A stretch of 34,350 nucleotides of DNA from contig PBTA01000007.1 in NCBI GenBank assembly GCA_002726395.1, positions 1 to 34,350 on the forward strand, given 5' to 3'. Of the stretch, positions 23,869 through 32,068 are shown one piece after another; the first letter of the stretch is position 1, and each line of letters starts with the position of its first letter. Origin of the DNA: Methanobacteriota archaeon. GTDB taxonomy: Archaea; Thermoplasmatota; Poseidoniia; Poseidoniales; Poseidoniaceae. Below the pieces are notes generated by a model that saw only the letters and a list, made by a program, of their open reading frames with translations, was not told the DNA's origin and did not search any database. A program made the position numbers and the translations under genes.

Positions 23869-24293
23869 TATGCAGCAGTAAACGTTACAGCACCGTTACT
23901 TTCAAGACTTGTTGAGAACGTAACTCCACCTTCTGTTTCTCCACCAAACTCCAAAGACGTTACTCTAAAGTTCCCAGCATATGTTCCGAAATCTGGTATA
24001 AGAATTTGACAATTCATTGCTGGATCAGATTGCATTGCTACAGTGTTTAATCTAGCCTCAGCTGTCTCATCTAGAAAAACTCCATCAGCAGATAAGCTTA
24101 CAGACTTCAGCCCGTTTAAGCTGCTTGCAAACAAAGCACCAGCTGGCGAACTTGCGTCAGGGGTTGTTACATCAATTGCACTGTTATTGATTGTAATTGT
24201 CTTAGAGTTTAGTCCAGCTAAAGAAGTAAAAACTTCTGAGCCGCCACCGTCACCGACTTTCAATAATAGTGCTCTACCTAGTTGTTTAGCCAT
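23868..24293 (-). CDS. Major tail tube protein (141 aa)
   Basis: Starts MAKQLGRALLLKVGDGGGSE, then NSKTITINNSAIDVTTPDAS, SVSLSADGVFLDETAEARLN and YAGNFRVTSLEFGGETEGGV, ending VTFSTSLESNGAVTFTAA. The pattern of S-x-x-I-x-x-x-x-x-x-I-D-V-T-T, a D-G-V-F strand and a final F-x-x-S-L-x-S-x-G motif fits the TP901-1/GTA g9 tail tube family (Phage_tail_2). It polymerises into the tail tube. It directly precedes the chaperone gene, as in related phages. Confidence 0.86.
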   Translation of the reverse strand: MAKQLGRALLLKVGDGGGSEVFTSLAGLNSKTITINNSAIDVTTPDASSPAGALFASSLNGLKSVSLSADGVFLDETAEARLNTVAMQSDPAMNCQILIPDFGTYAGNFRVTSLEFGGETEGGVTFSTSLESNGAVTFTAA

Positions 24294-24308
24294 AGTGAAA
24301 ACTCCTTA

Positions 24309-24722
24309 TCAGGCTGTTTGAATATTTGCGTTAAAAAGAATTGAGCCTTTATGCCCTCTATCATCAGTATTCTTTTCAACCATGTAATTTTCGCAACGTA
24401 GATCTATAAGATGAAAACCCGTCAGACTTACGTTTGTTTCTTGTCGATGAAGCGCTGTCCGGACAGCTTCTAAAATTCTAGTAGCTTCTACACGTCCAGT
24501 TGTTTGACTAAATGCCTCAATAAATAATGTTACCTCCGCTCCAATACTTCCGTCTGTATCGTCAGCGCGTGGAACAATGCCGCCAAACCTTATAAACGGA
24601 TAGGTGACGGGGGTAGGGGCTTCATCATAAATTCTATCAGATACAAGAGCAGTTGTAGAACTATCAGCTGCTAACCTTGTCCTTACCGCCTTTTGTAATT
24701 CCAATGCAAAACCATTACTCAT
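24309..24722 (-). CDS. Tail terminator / head-tail completion protein, DUF3168 family (137 aa)
   Basis: ELQKAVRTRLAADSSTTALV, then RIYDEAPTPVTYPFIRFGGI, VTLFIEAFSQTTGRVEATRI and TGFHLIDLRCENYMVEKNTD, ending GSILFNANIQTA. This is the DUF3168 pattern (L-x-x-A-V-x-x-x-L-x-x-D-x-x-x-x-x-L-V-x-x-R-I-Y-D-x-x-P), placed as in GTA g8. These proteins cap the tail tube and join it to the head. The stop of the preceding gene overlaps its ATG by four bases. Confidence 0.82.
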   Translation of the reverse strand: MSNGFALELQKAVRTRLAADSSTTALVSDRIYDEAPTPVTYPFIRFGGIVPRADDTDGSIGAEVTLFIEAFSQTTGRVEATRILEAVRTALHRQETNVSLTGFHLIDLRCENYMVEKNTDDRGHKGSILFNANIQTA

Positions 24723-25153
24723 TTTAAACCGTTTTCTTTTGCAGCTTTGTTAATTGCACGTTTAATTTTCCGAATATGTTTTTTACCCAGCAGCAACCAA
24801 GTTGTCCTAATAAAACTATGTGGTTCAGTTTTACCTGTAGCCTTAAACTTTCCTGTTAATCTTGGCTGTCTAGTACGACTTGTGTATTGCCTACCAAACT
24901 CTACAGATAACGCTTTTATTTGATCTTTGGCTGTTGCTGGTGCAGCTTCCACAGATCCGACAAAACTATTTTTTCTAAATTCAAACTTTGCATGTATGCC
25001 TTGCCTTAGTGCTCCAGTATCACTTGGGGCAAAAGCTCTTGCTTTTGCAACACCGTCCAACGTTGAACTACGTACTGCATCGCCTATTAATTTTCGTTGC
25101 CGCCTTGGATATTTTTTAATATTTGCTGAAAGTTTTTCAAACTCAACCTTCAA
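24719..25153 (-). CDS. HK97 gp10-like head-tail protein (144 aa)
   Basis: Reads KVEFEKLSANIKKYPRRQRK, then SSTLDGVAKARAFAPSDTGA and LRQGIHAKFEFRKNSFVGSV. A basic helical start followed by A-R-x-x-A-P-x-D-T-G-x-L-R-x-x-I is the HK97 gp10 signature. It acts at the head-tail joint. The only upstream start is TTG at 25153 overlapping the previous stop (TTGA), so the protein probably uses TTG. The C-terminus is strongly basic (KHIRKIKRAINKAAKENG). Confidence 0.8.
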   Translation of the reverse strand: MKVEFEKLSANIKKYPRRQRKLIGDAVRSSTLDGVAKARAFAPSDTGALRQGIHAKFEFRKNSFVGSVEAAPATAKDQIKALSVEFGRQYTSRTRQPRLTGKFKATGKTEPHSFIRTTWLLLGKKHIRKIKRAINKAAKENGLK

Positions 25154-25488
25154 GCCGCCACGCCTTTTTCCAAAACAAACAATGTAATGTCATTTTTAGC
25201 AGTTGGGCTTGTTATAGACTTTATCGCCCAAGTTGTATTTCTAGCAATCACACGATCTGACAAGGTAATTGTGTTTACTGTGCTGTCTGTCCTGACGCGC
25301 ATATTTGCTTTTGCTACATCTTCAAATGCGCCTGTTTCATCGTTCATAGTACCAGAGCGCTCTACAATCTCAGCAAAACGGCTGATAAGATCTGACCAGC
25401 TGTCTTGTGTTACATTGCCAAAGTCATCAGCAGTTGCTGACATTCTTTGAAACCTGACACGATCTCTGAACAGTCCAGACCTAGCCAA
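25150..25488 (-). CDS. Head-tail adaptor (SPP1 gp16 / phage H-T joining family, 112 aa)
   Basis: SGLFRDRVRFQRMSATADDF is followed by GNVTQDSWSDLISRFAEIVE, MRVRTDSTVNTITLSDRVIA and TTWAIKSITSPTAKNDITLF. The L-x-x-R-V-x-F-Q-R start, D-x-x-G-x-x-x-x-x-W and a final R-x-x-x-x-x-x-I-x-x-I pattern are those of the phage head-tail joining family. It uses a TTG start at 25488, overlapping the previous gene by eight bases; no ATG is available nearby except at residue 16. It forms the ring between connector and tail terminator. Confidence 0.8.
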   Translation of the reverse strand: MARSGLFRDRVRFQRMSATADDFGNVTQDSWSDLISRFAEIVERSGTMNDETGAFEDVAKANMRVRTDSTVNTITLSDRVIARNTTWAIKSITSPTAKNDITLFVLEKGVAA

Positions 25489-26080
25489 CCCACGAACTCC
25501 GTTCCATTGCTATTAGCTGCTCAACGCCAAAAGGTAGAGTTTTGGATATTGTTCCTATAAGTTCGTTTTCACGATTTTCATAATAGTTAGCGACTAGCAT
25601 TTTTATGGCATGACGCACCGTGTCAGGCACACTTGCTGCTGTGTCACCATAACCAACAACATAGGTTATCTTTATAGCATCATCGCGCTTAAAGGTTACA
25701 GGCCAAGAATACCCAGATTTAGGGTATATTGTCTTGTAGCCTTTTGTACCGATTATATAATAATTTGACAGCGTGTCAGTTTGTAAAACGTTGTTTACGT
25801 CATAATATTCTATAGAAGTTACAGACTGAACTGGCGTAATACTTAGGTGTACTGTGGTTGCATGAAAATCAACATACTCAGCCCAGGTCTGTGTAATCAT
25901 TGCTTTACCAAGCATTCCCGTGACGTCTAAATACTTTACTGCAACATTTATCAAAGATCCAATAACTTCATCATCGTCACTATGCTCAATACGCATATGA
26001 CGTTTACACTCAGCAATAGTCACGGGATCGACTGTCGGAGCAGTAACTAACTCTAATCTATGTTGCAGAGGTAAATTCAT
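25481..26080 (-). CDS. Head-tail connector, phiE125 gp8 / HK97 gp6-like (199 aa)
   Basis: Starts MNLPLQHRLELVTAPTVDPV, then TIAECKRHMRIEHSDDDEVI, a core signature of this family (T-x-x-E-x-K-x-H-x-R-I-x-x-x-x-D-D), and SLINVAVKYLDVTGMLGKAM. The middle is beta-rich, and the end is HAIKMLVANYYENREN with FGVEQLIAMERS. These proteins build the connector ring beneath the portal. Position after the capsid and the small 64-aa gene matches GTA g6. Confidence 0.84.
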   Translation of the reverse strand: MNLPLQHRLELVTAPTVDPVTIAECKRHMRIEHSDDDEVIGSLINVAVKYLDVTGMLGKAMITQTWAEYVDFHATTVHLSITPVQSVTSIEYYDVNNVLQTDTLSNYYIIGTKGYKTIYPKSGYSWPVTFKRDDAIKITYVVGYGDTAASVPDTVRHAIKMLVANYYENRENELIGTISKTLPFGVEQLIAMERSSWVG

Positions 26081-26082
26081 TG

Positions 26083-26277
26083 TTACTCTTTCACAGCTGT
26101 CTTTTTCTCAACAACTTGCTTTGTTGCCTTTTCTACTTTCTTCTCTTCAACAATTTCAGCTATGCCGCGCTCAACGTATCTTTGCAGAGCGTCAGGGTCA
26201 TTAATTTCGACAATATCACCAACGCTATTACTGAAACCAATACCAGCCATACTTTGAAGTAATCTTACTTTTGCCAT
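26083..26277 (-). CDS. Small head-region protein (64 aa)
   Basis: Starts MAKVRLLQSMAGIGFSNSVG and continues EINDPDALQRYVERGIAEIV, ending in a Lys/Glu/Val tail (KVEKATKQVVEKKTAVKE). The V-R-L-L-x-x-M-A-G start with G-D-x-V-E-(I/V) and a later A-x-x-x-x-x-x-G-I-A-E resembles small unnamed proteins encoded directly after HK97-type capsid genes. It follows the strong terminator behind the capsid gene and has its own AAGGA ribosome site. Function unknown; a structural accessory is likely. Confidence 0.68.
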   Translation of the reverse strand: MAKVRLLQSMAGIGFSNSVGDIVEINDPDALQRYVERGIAEIVEEKKVEKATKQVVEKKTAVKE

Positions 26278-26290
26278 GTTTATATTCCTT

Positions 26291-26321
26291 AAAAAAAGTG
26301 AGGGGGTTGTTTCCCCCTCAC
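26291..26321 (-). terminator. Intrinsic terminator immediately behind the capsid gene
   Basis: On the minus strand the stop of the capsid gene is followed within 9 bases by GTGAGGGGG-AAACAA-CCCCCTCAC, a perfect 9-bp GC-rich stem with a 6-base loop, and then seven T. This is a textbook rho-independent terminator. The next gene follows at once with an AAGGA site, so partial readthrough must occur. It probably raises capsid transcripts relative to tail transcripts. Confidence 0.85.
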
Positions 26322-26329
26322 ACTGCCAT

Positions 26330-27571
26330 TTAAGCTTGGGTTAGCGCTTTGATTGCGCCCGTGTCTGACAAGCAACCGTCAAAACGGATATAACCTAAGA
26401 CCCCAACATCAGGAGCAAAACGCTCTCTAAGCACTGTTATAGATGGAGCGCCTATCTTACGAACGTAGAAACTGCTCATGTCACCAAACAAGACTGACTT
26501 GTTACCAGTAGCGATAGATGCCATGTCCTGGTTGACCATTACCGGATAGCCTAAAACTGTTTGAGGCATGTCAGCAGCATAACCGCCAATCTCCCACAAA
26601 TATCTATTTTGACTGTCTTTCAGTTTCCGAACAGCTGATAGTGTGCTGTCATTCATCATCATAGCAACATTACCGCCTTTTCGATATGCTGGATCTACTG
26701 AGTGAACCAAGTCAATCAATTCATCAGCTGCAATTGCTGTCGCTGAGGCTGCTGTTATTCCAGCGCCAGCATTGGTTGCAATTCCTTCAACATCACTAGA
26801 ACCTGATCCAGTTGTAAGTTTTGCGTTAGCAATACGGGCTAATCTGATTCCCAACAGTCTACCTAAGAGGCTTTCCATGTTAAGCACTGAGTCCTGCTGC
26901 ATCTCGTGAGAGAAACGGATAAATTCAGTATTGAAGCCGAAAGCATTTATCTGCTTCTGCCCAAAAGTTACATCTTTTCCACCGTCATCAGTTGGCGCAA
27001 CGCCCTCAGTATGAGCTTCAGCAGTTACCGTTGTGTCATCAACAGTTGGGATTTTAAAAGGCTCACCACTTGTTGTATTAATAGTTGTGAACATGGTTGA
27101 GGTGTACATTTCACCGTGAGCTTTCATTGTCTCGATGATGACGTTTGAAAGGGTTTCTGGAACAGTAAAACCGCCTGACGTATTAGTGCCAGTTACTTGC
27201 ACACGTTTTTCTATCAGTGCTTGCCTAGCTTCTGGTGAAACGTCAGCTAGACCACCTTTAGAAACGTACTCCATGAACGCAGCGCGATATTCCATAGTCT
27301 CGCCTTGATCTGTAGCTGGAGCAGTACGCCCTTCTACTTCTGGAAGCTTTGACGTGTCAGGTGCTTCTATTGCGGCCTGAGCTTTATTAAGTCTTTCCTC
27401 ACGATCAGCGCGTGCCGCTAGCTTGTCGTGATCTTCCATCATAGCGTCAAACTCACGCTCAATTTCAGCTGCTCTTTCTTCAACAACATCGTCGTTGATT
27501 TCTTCTAGTTTCTTTCGCGCTTCTGTGGCGATATTCGCCATTTTCTCACGCAAAGTTTTTATCTCAGACAT
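26330..27571 (-). CDS. Major capsid protein, HK97 fold (413 aa)
   Basis: The N-terminal about 100 residues are a charged coiled-coil delta domain (EIKTLREKMANIATEARKKL, EAIDDHDKLAARADREERLN-like stretch) expected to act as scaffold and be cleaved. The mature part includes GGFTVPETLSNVIIETMKAH, FIRFSHEMQQDSVLNMESLL, MMMNDSTLSAVRKLKDSQNR and VMVNQDMASIATGNKSVLFG, all core HK97 capsid features. About 310 residues remain after cleavage. The gene has a good AAGGA site and is followed by a strong terminator. The upstream protease would remove the delta domain. Confidence 0.92.
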   Translation of the reverse strand: MSEIKTLREKMANIATEARKKLEEINDDVVEERAAEIEREFDAMMEDHDKLAARADREERLNKAQAAIEAPDTSKLPEVEGRTAPATDQGETMEYRAAFMEYVSKGGLADVSPEARQALIEKRVQVTGTNTSGGFTVPETLSNVIIETMKAHGEMYTSTMFTTINTTSGEPFKIPTVDDTTVTAEAHTEGVAPTDDGGKDVTFGQKQINAFGFNTEFIRFSHEMQQDSVLNMESLLGRLLGIRLARIANAKLTTGSGSSDVEGIATNAGAGITAASATAIAADELIDLVHSVDPAYRKGGNVAMMMNDSTLSAVRKLKDSQNRYLWEIGGYAADMPQTVLGYPVMVNQDMASIATGNKSVLFGDMSSFYVRKIGAPSITVLRERFAPDVGVLGYIRFDGCLSDTGAIKALTQA

Positions 27572-27583
27572 ATGAGATCCTTT

Positions 27584-28813
27584 CTATTTAGGGAGAAATT
27601 TTGCTTTCATCTTTAAGCGCCTTATGACGCTGTGATGTCTGCGTTTTGCGTGTCGCGCTTTTCGGTACGTCTCCAACGCATCAATTCCACTTCTAAGACC
27701 GATAGAAGTTGACTCATACGCTGGGGTTGTAACAATGCTTACATCGTGCAAATCAGCCCTAGTAATGGTGCGAGTAGGCATTTCACCTTCATCGTTCCAT
27801 TCTTGCTGTGTTGGTACGAAAGCAAACGACATTTTGTCCAGATCACCCCGTTTCATCTTAGGGAGTATTGACCGAACGTCGGGATCTGAGGGATCTAGAT
27901 TAGCTCTTATTTTAAGACCTCTTTCATCCTCAGATAATTCTAGCGTACCGGAACGGGTACGCGCTAATGGCAAACCAGTGTGATTGATTAGAAAAACAAC
28001 ATCATCACGATCTACAGCCTCAGTAAATGCACCACGCGCTATCTGCTCTTGCCACTTACCAGCTATTACCGTTGGGCTGTCAAAGACCGCTGCATAACCC
28101 TCAACTGCTACAGTACCGTCTTCAGCCTCTCTCACCTCTAAGCTAGGTGCTGGACGCGACTCCCTGTATTTGTTTTTATCTTTTTTCTTTTTCTTGCCGT
28201 TCATACTTTCCTCAACATCCTCATCGTTTAATCTTTCAGCTACGACTGTAAGTGTTGAGAATTTGTGACCGACAAGCTGACCCGTGGGGGAGTAGCCGTC
28301 ATCTGCCTCACGATACAGCATTATAAGTGCTGCTGGGTCATCTTCTGTTGCATTAAGACTAAAATCGGTATCTGGCACGTTAAGCGAACCGTCTCTGACT
28401 ATGCGTCTTACTTTACCGTAAGCCCTGCCACCCGAACTATCCCAGCTGACAAAATCTCCGACTTTCACTCCATCGGGTGCTGCTCTATCTTCCATGCGTT
28501 TATCTTCCTCACTTTTTGAGTATCTGTTAGCGAAAGCCTTTCCAGCGTCTCCACCCCATAACGCCCATGCTATACGTCCAGCTGAGGGATAGCCTTTCTC
28601 ACCTTGGCTAAAACCCTCACCCTTTTTGTCTACTTCGTGTCTTGCAAAGTAGCTTTTCATTCTCCTAATCGTGCTAAGAGAAAGATCCTTATTGTTTGCA
28701 ATATCTCGCGCTCTAGCTACACCTACAGCTGTACCGCCTCTGTTAAACTCTCTACGCCAATCAAGACCGCGCCTTGCTTCCTCACGCATCCCCTGAGTAG
28801 GTTTAACCATCAA
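27584..28813 (-). CDS. Prohead protease with an extra N-terminal two-domain extension (409 aa)
   Basis: Residues about 222-375 are the HK97 (S78) prohead protease: VEGYAAVFDSP, FLINHTGLPLARTRSGTLEL (His278) and LDKMSFAF (Ser329). In front are two other segments. Residues 1-100 (REEARRGLDWRREFNRGGTA, SAGRIAWALWGGDAGKAFAN) form a basic helical domain seen in various phage proteins; residues about 115-195 (VKVGDFVSWDSSGGRAYGKV) are Tudor-like (HVA1/DUF2945 type). A Lys-rich linker (GKKKKKDKNKYRES) joins them. The protease matures the capsid. Second Met at 28810 is an alternative start. Overlaps the portal gene by 11 bases. Confidence 0.85.
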   Translation of the reverse strand: MMVKPTQGMREEARRGLDWRREFNRGGTAVGVARARDIANNKDLSLSTIRRMKSYFARHEVDKKGEGFSQGEKGYPSAGRIAWALWGGDAGKAFANRYSKSEEDKRMEDRAAPDGVKVGDFVSWDSSGGRAYGKVRRIVRDGSLNVPDTDFSLNATEDDPAALIMLYREADDGYSPTGQLVGHKFSTLTVVAERLNDEDVEESMNGKKKKKDKNKYRESRPAPSLEVREAEDGTVAVEGYAAVFDSPTVIAGKWQEQIARGAFTEAVDRDDVVFLINHTGLPLARTRSGTLELSEDERGLKIRANLDPSDPDVRSILPKMKRGDLDKMSFAFVPTQQEWNDEGEMPTRTITRADLHDVSIVTTPAYESTSIGLRSGIDALETYRKARHAKRRHHSVIRRLKMKAKFLPK

Positions 28814-30011
28814 AGTTGACTGACTGTGTATTGATCGGAACTGTTGCGCCTTGGATCAGCAAATCATCACCACTGGCCTTTGCAGCTAGCCCTTCAATCT
28901 CTCTAACTTCATTTGGCGTTTTAACAGCGTTTTGTATTGCAGCAGCGTGTGCTTCCATACGGGTTTTCAAATCACCTCTAAGCAAGCTATCTACATTGTA
29001 GCGAACCTCTAAACTGCTCTCACGACCAAACAGCTTTAAATTCATTTCCTGTTCTGTCTGCTCAATCCAGCGCCTTAGCGTATGCTTTACAAAATGCAGA
29101 TCTTGTTGCTCATTGTTACTAAATGTGCCGTTGCTCAAGTCTTGTAGGAAAACAGGCGGTAGGCTGTATATACGTGCAATCTGCTCAAGTAAAAATCTCT
29201 GCAATTCAATCAGTTGCATTTCGCTAGGACTAAAGCCTACCGCCTTTAATTCGTGTCCAGCTGGTAGAGCTAATACTTGCCTACCTTCTTTTGCTAGTTT
29301 TGCTGTTGCCGCTGCAACATCTTCTGACGCTCTTTGTGCAGCCGCGCCAGATTGAAAACTTCCCTGGAGCGACATCGGAGGAATACCGCCTGACTGAAAA
29401 GCTTTTGACCCATACCGCGTGGCTGCTATGGCTAGACCAACAATATCTTTGTTAGTAATAATAGGGGAGCGAATATCTAAGTTGTTATGCTTAGTCATAT
29501 ATGTAAAATCGAGAACCTCAGAAGCTGAATAAGTTTGTGAGGTTGTTCTGTAAGCACGACTTAAAAAACCATTATCATCTTTTGTTTCGACAACAGTTAT
29601 ATCCGCTGGATCAATAGGAACTAAATCAGTTACATCACCACGGGCATTACGGACAATTAATGTAACGGATCTACCACCTGTAAGCACTTGCTCGAATGAA
29701 TACTTACGCCAATGAAAGCTAGAGGTAGTTGGGTTTACAGCGCGATTCATCCATGCGCCTATACCTGTTGTCTGCTTTTCCCCGTTATTAAAAATCTCAA
29801 GAGGCAAAGAAGCTAGCGTGCCAGAGATAAAATTAACAGCCGCCCAAATAGACGGAACGCCTAAAGCGTTATCAATATTTACATCAACGCCAGCAGTAGA
29901 GTTTGTATTTCCAAAACCAATTAAATCAAAAAAATTATTTCCGGTAAAAGGCGTATTTGGGTTTTCTAAAGTTCTAGCTTCTACTTTTTTAAAGCTGTCA
30001 AATATTCCCAT
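28803..30011 (-). CDS. Portal protein, HK97 family (402 aa)
   Basis: Contains VPSIWAAVNFISGTLASLPL near residue 50, HWRKYSFEQVLTGGRSVTLI, KDIVGLAIAATRYGSKAFQS followed by GGIPPMSLQGS, and LEQIARIYSLPPVFLQDLSN: the standard HK97/GTA g3 portal sequence features. It forms the dodecameric DNA channel at one capsid vertex and docks the terminase. It lies two bases downstream of the large terminase and overlaps the protease gene. Length is normal for the family. Confidence 0.9.
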   Translation of the reverse strand: MGIFDSFKKVEARTLENPNTPFTGNNFFDLIGFGNTNSTAGVDVNIDNALGVPSIWAAVNFISGTLASLPLEIFNNGEKQTTGIGAWMNRAVNPTTSSFHWRKYSFEQVLTGGRSVTLIVRNARGDVTDLVPIDPADITVVETKDDNGFLSRAYRTTSQTYSASEVLDFTYMTKHNNLDIRSPIITNKDIVGLAIAATRYGSKAFQSGGIPPMSLQGSFQSGAAAQRASEDVAAATAKLAKEGRQVLALPAGHELKAVGFSPSEMQLIELQRFLLEQIARIYSLPPVFLQDLSNGTFSNNEQQDLHFVKHTLRRWIEQTEQEMNLKLFGRESSLEVRYNVDSLLRGDLKTRMEAHAAAIQNAVKTPNEVREIEGLAAKASGDDLLIQGATVPINTQSVNFDG

Positions 30012-30013
30012 AC

Positions 30014-31528
30014 CTACACCGCCAGTTTAAAATTTGGATCATCCCAGGCGCTAACCTGTTGTAATTGCTCATCTTTTCCTATTGCGCCAAGTGCCATTGC
30101 TAAGGCAACAAGACCGTCAATCTTTGAATAGCTCTTTGCTTTGTGAAGCTTTCTATTTCCAGCTGGGTCACTTGTGGCAACCGCCCCAGCTGCACACATA
30201 TTTAAAATGGGGTGATCCCCGTGGTTAAGCTTTCTATCAACTACCAGACGCTCAAGCTTTTCGATTGCTGGAGACATATCCCTAAATCCTTGACCGTGTG
30301 GGGTCATAGGAATATCAGCACCAATTGCATCAAGCTCACGCTTGAAATCGTTTATACGCCAGCGATCAAATGCCAGCAGTTTAAGGTCATATGTCTCAGC
30401 AACCTCAGCAACAAACCTAGCAATAATCTCCGGCTGTATTACAGCGCCCTCAATTGTATGCAGAAACCCTTGCTTTGCCCATAGATCATATGGCACTTTC
30501 TCGCTTTGAGACTTATCCCTCAGCCCGTCCTCTGGAAGCCAGAAGTGAGGCACAACGTCAAAGCTTTCACCGCGAGGGAAAACCAAAACTAGAGCAGTTA
30601 AATCACGACTAGCTGACAAATCTAAACCAGCAAAACAAATGTCAGCAGGTTTATGATTGGGAGCAATTTTGTTAGCTTGCCATTCAGCCCTAGAGAGAAA
30701 TGGACTTTGTGCCTCTATTCTTTGGTTGAGATATAACCACCTAAAACTATTAGCTTTAGCTGGTAGTCTTTCAGCTTGCTTTGCAAAATCTTTTATATCT
30801 GCAACAGACCTAAACTTTCCTAATGCTGGGTTTGCTGCTTTCCATGCTTTCCTATCTGACAAGTCACACTCAACAGGAGCACTATAGACGTGGCTAACTA
30901 TTCTAGGATCTTTTGCATTATCAGCATCGTCTAGCCACTGAGAAAATAAATCTCCGTCAGTTGCAGACTGTGTAGAGATAGCAATGAGTAGGGGAGAGTT
31001 ATGTGCTCCCTGGGCAGTTTCTATTGCCTCAACAAAGCTATCCTGATTTCCCCTTACCTGCCCAAGTTCATCTAGTATTGCCAACACGGGTGACAGCCCG
31101 TGTGCAGTATTAGCCTCAGCTGATATTGCCCTGTATTCTACGTTACAGATTAAGCCTAACAGCGTTTTTTGTGACGGTACTATTCTTACAATTTTGTGAA
31201 GCTCAGGATTAAGCCTAACCATTTTTTCAGCTAGCTTGTAAACCAGTGACGCTTGTTCCCGTGATCTAGCGCCACTGATTATCTGACTGTTCTGTTTTGC
31301 TTCACTTCCAACTAAGTGAGCGAGTACGATAGCAGCTATTAAAGCTGACTTACCGTTTTTTCTTGCGACACTTAAATAGGCTCTGCTAGTTCCATTTGGG
31401 TTGTCATAAACGTCAATGATAAACTTACGCTGAAAAGGCATAAGCTTAAAAGGCTTGCCAACGTGCTCACCTTCCGGAATCAAGCAATAGCGCTCTATAA
31501 ATTTGCAGACCTTCTGACCTCGCGTCAT
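30014..31528 (-). CDS. Terminase large subunit (504 aa)
   Basis: The ATPase has Walker A ARKNGKS (55-61) and Walker B VLAILDE (148-154). The RNase H-like nuclease domain begins FAGLDLSASRDLTALVLVFP (about 299-318, Asp303), with LLAFDRWRINDF later. GxxxKPFKLMPFQRKFIIDV near the start is also typical of the YmfN-like/HK97 terminases. It drives ATP-dependent DNA translocation into the prohead and cuts the concatemer. The start overlaps the small-subunit stop (ATGA, 31525-31528). Confidence 0.92.
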   Translation of the reverse strand: MTRGQKVCKFIERYCLIPEGEHVGKPFKLMPFQRKFIIDVYDNPNGTSRAYLSVARKNGKSALIAAIVLAHLVGSEAKQNSQIISGARSREQASLVYKLAEKMVRLNPELHKIVRIVPSQKTLLGLICNVEYRAISAEANTAHGLSPVLAILDELGQVRGNQDSFVEAIETAQGAHNSPLLIAISTQSATDGDLFSQWLDDADNAKDPRIVSHVYSAPVECDLSDRKAWKAANPALGKFRSVADIKDFAKQAERLPAKANSFRWLYLNQRIEAQSPFLSRAEWQANKIAPNHKPADICFAGLDLSASRDLTALVLVFPRGESFDVVPHFWLPEDGLRDKSQSEKVPYDLWAKQGFLHTIEGAVIQPEIIARFVAEVAETYDLKLLAFDRWRINDFKRELDAIGADIPMTPHGQGFRDMSPAIEKLERLVVDRKLNHGDHPILNMCAAGAVATSDPAGNRKLHKAKSYSKIDGLVALAMALGAIGKDEQLQQVSAWDDPNFKLAV

Positions 31529-31980
31529 TGTGGCCTTGCTAATAACCCATCATCTAAAGGGTTATCAGCCTCAATACTTTGAGCAATCGCTGTCTTTTTG
31601 TTGGCTACATGTTGCTCTTCTCGCGCACGCGCATTGACCCCCAAAGATCTACGCAGTGACAGCAAGTCTCCCGTCAAGCTTTTTACTATTCTAACCCTAG
31701 GATTTTCTACACTTGTTCCGTTTTGACGGGTGGTTATGTAGCCCTCAGAGCGCAAAGCTTGCTGCTCTGTGTTAAGATCTGCCATTGTTCTAGCCATCAT
31801 TGCAGCAATTTCTAGAGCGTGTTGTGTCCACTGAGATCTAGCAAATTCGTTTATCACATTATGAAAAAAAGGTAAGTCGCTTTTATCTAGTGGAGTGTTG
31901 CTTGGTACGTGTACAGGCTGCGCTCCAGCTTTCATTATAGCCGCTGCACTTTCTTTGCTGTCTGTCCTAGTTCTAGCCAT
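31525..31980 (-). CDS. Terminase small subunit, P27-like (151 aa)
   Basis: Ends with the P27-like signature: YITTRQNGTSVENPRVRIVK, then GDLLSLRRSLGVNARAREEQ. The helical middle (WTQHALEIAAMMARTMADLN) and basic N-terminus are consistent. It recognises the packaging site and regulates the large subunit. There is no well-defined HTH at the N-terminus, as in many P27 members. It starts after an 88-bp non-coding stretch that follows the HNH gene. Confidence 0.82.
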   Translation of the reverse strand: MARTRTDSKESAAAIMKAGAQPVHVPSNTPLDKSDLPFFHNVINEFARSQWTQHALEIAAMMARTMADLNTEQQALRSEGYITTRQNGTSVENPRVRIVKSLTGDLLSLRRSLGVNARAREEQHVANKKTAIAQSIEADNPLDDGLLARPQ

Positions 31981-32068
31981 ATTTCGATAAAAAATCCTAG
32001 TTTACAATGTGTGTTTGTGTGTGATGCCGATTTGTAGGTTTTGGGTCATAGCGATAGAACTACCCCCC
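31981..32068. other. Non-coding gap before terminase, candidate packaging-site region
   Basis: An 88-bp gap between the HNH gene and the small terminase, in a window where most genes overlap. It contains a C6 run (on the plus strand around 32063) and an alternating TG-rich run GTGTGTTTGTGTGTGATG (around 32007-32024). In phages with this gene order cos lies close to the HNH and terminase genes. No cos sequence can be recognised directly; this is a location argument. Confidence 0.3.

Noticed and set aside
32007..32024. Alternating TG run as a functional Z-DNA element
   Set aside because: It is short and imperfect; noted only as part of the candidate packaging-site gap.
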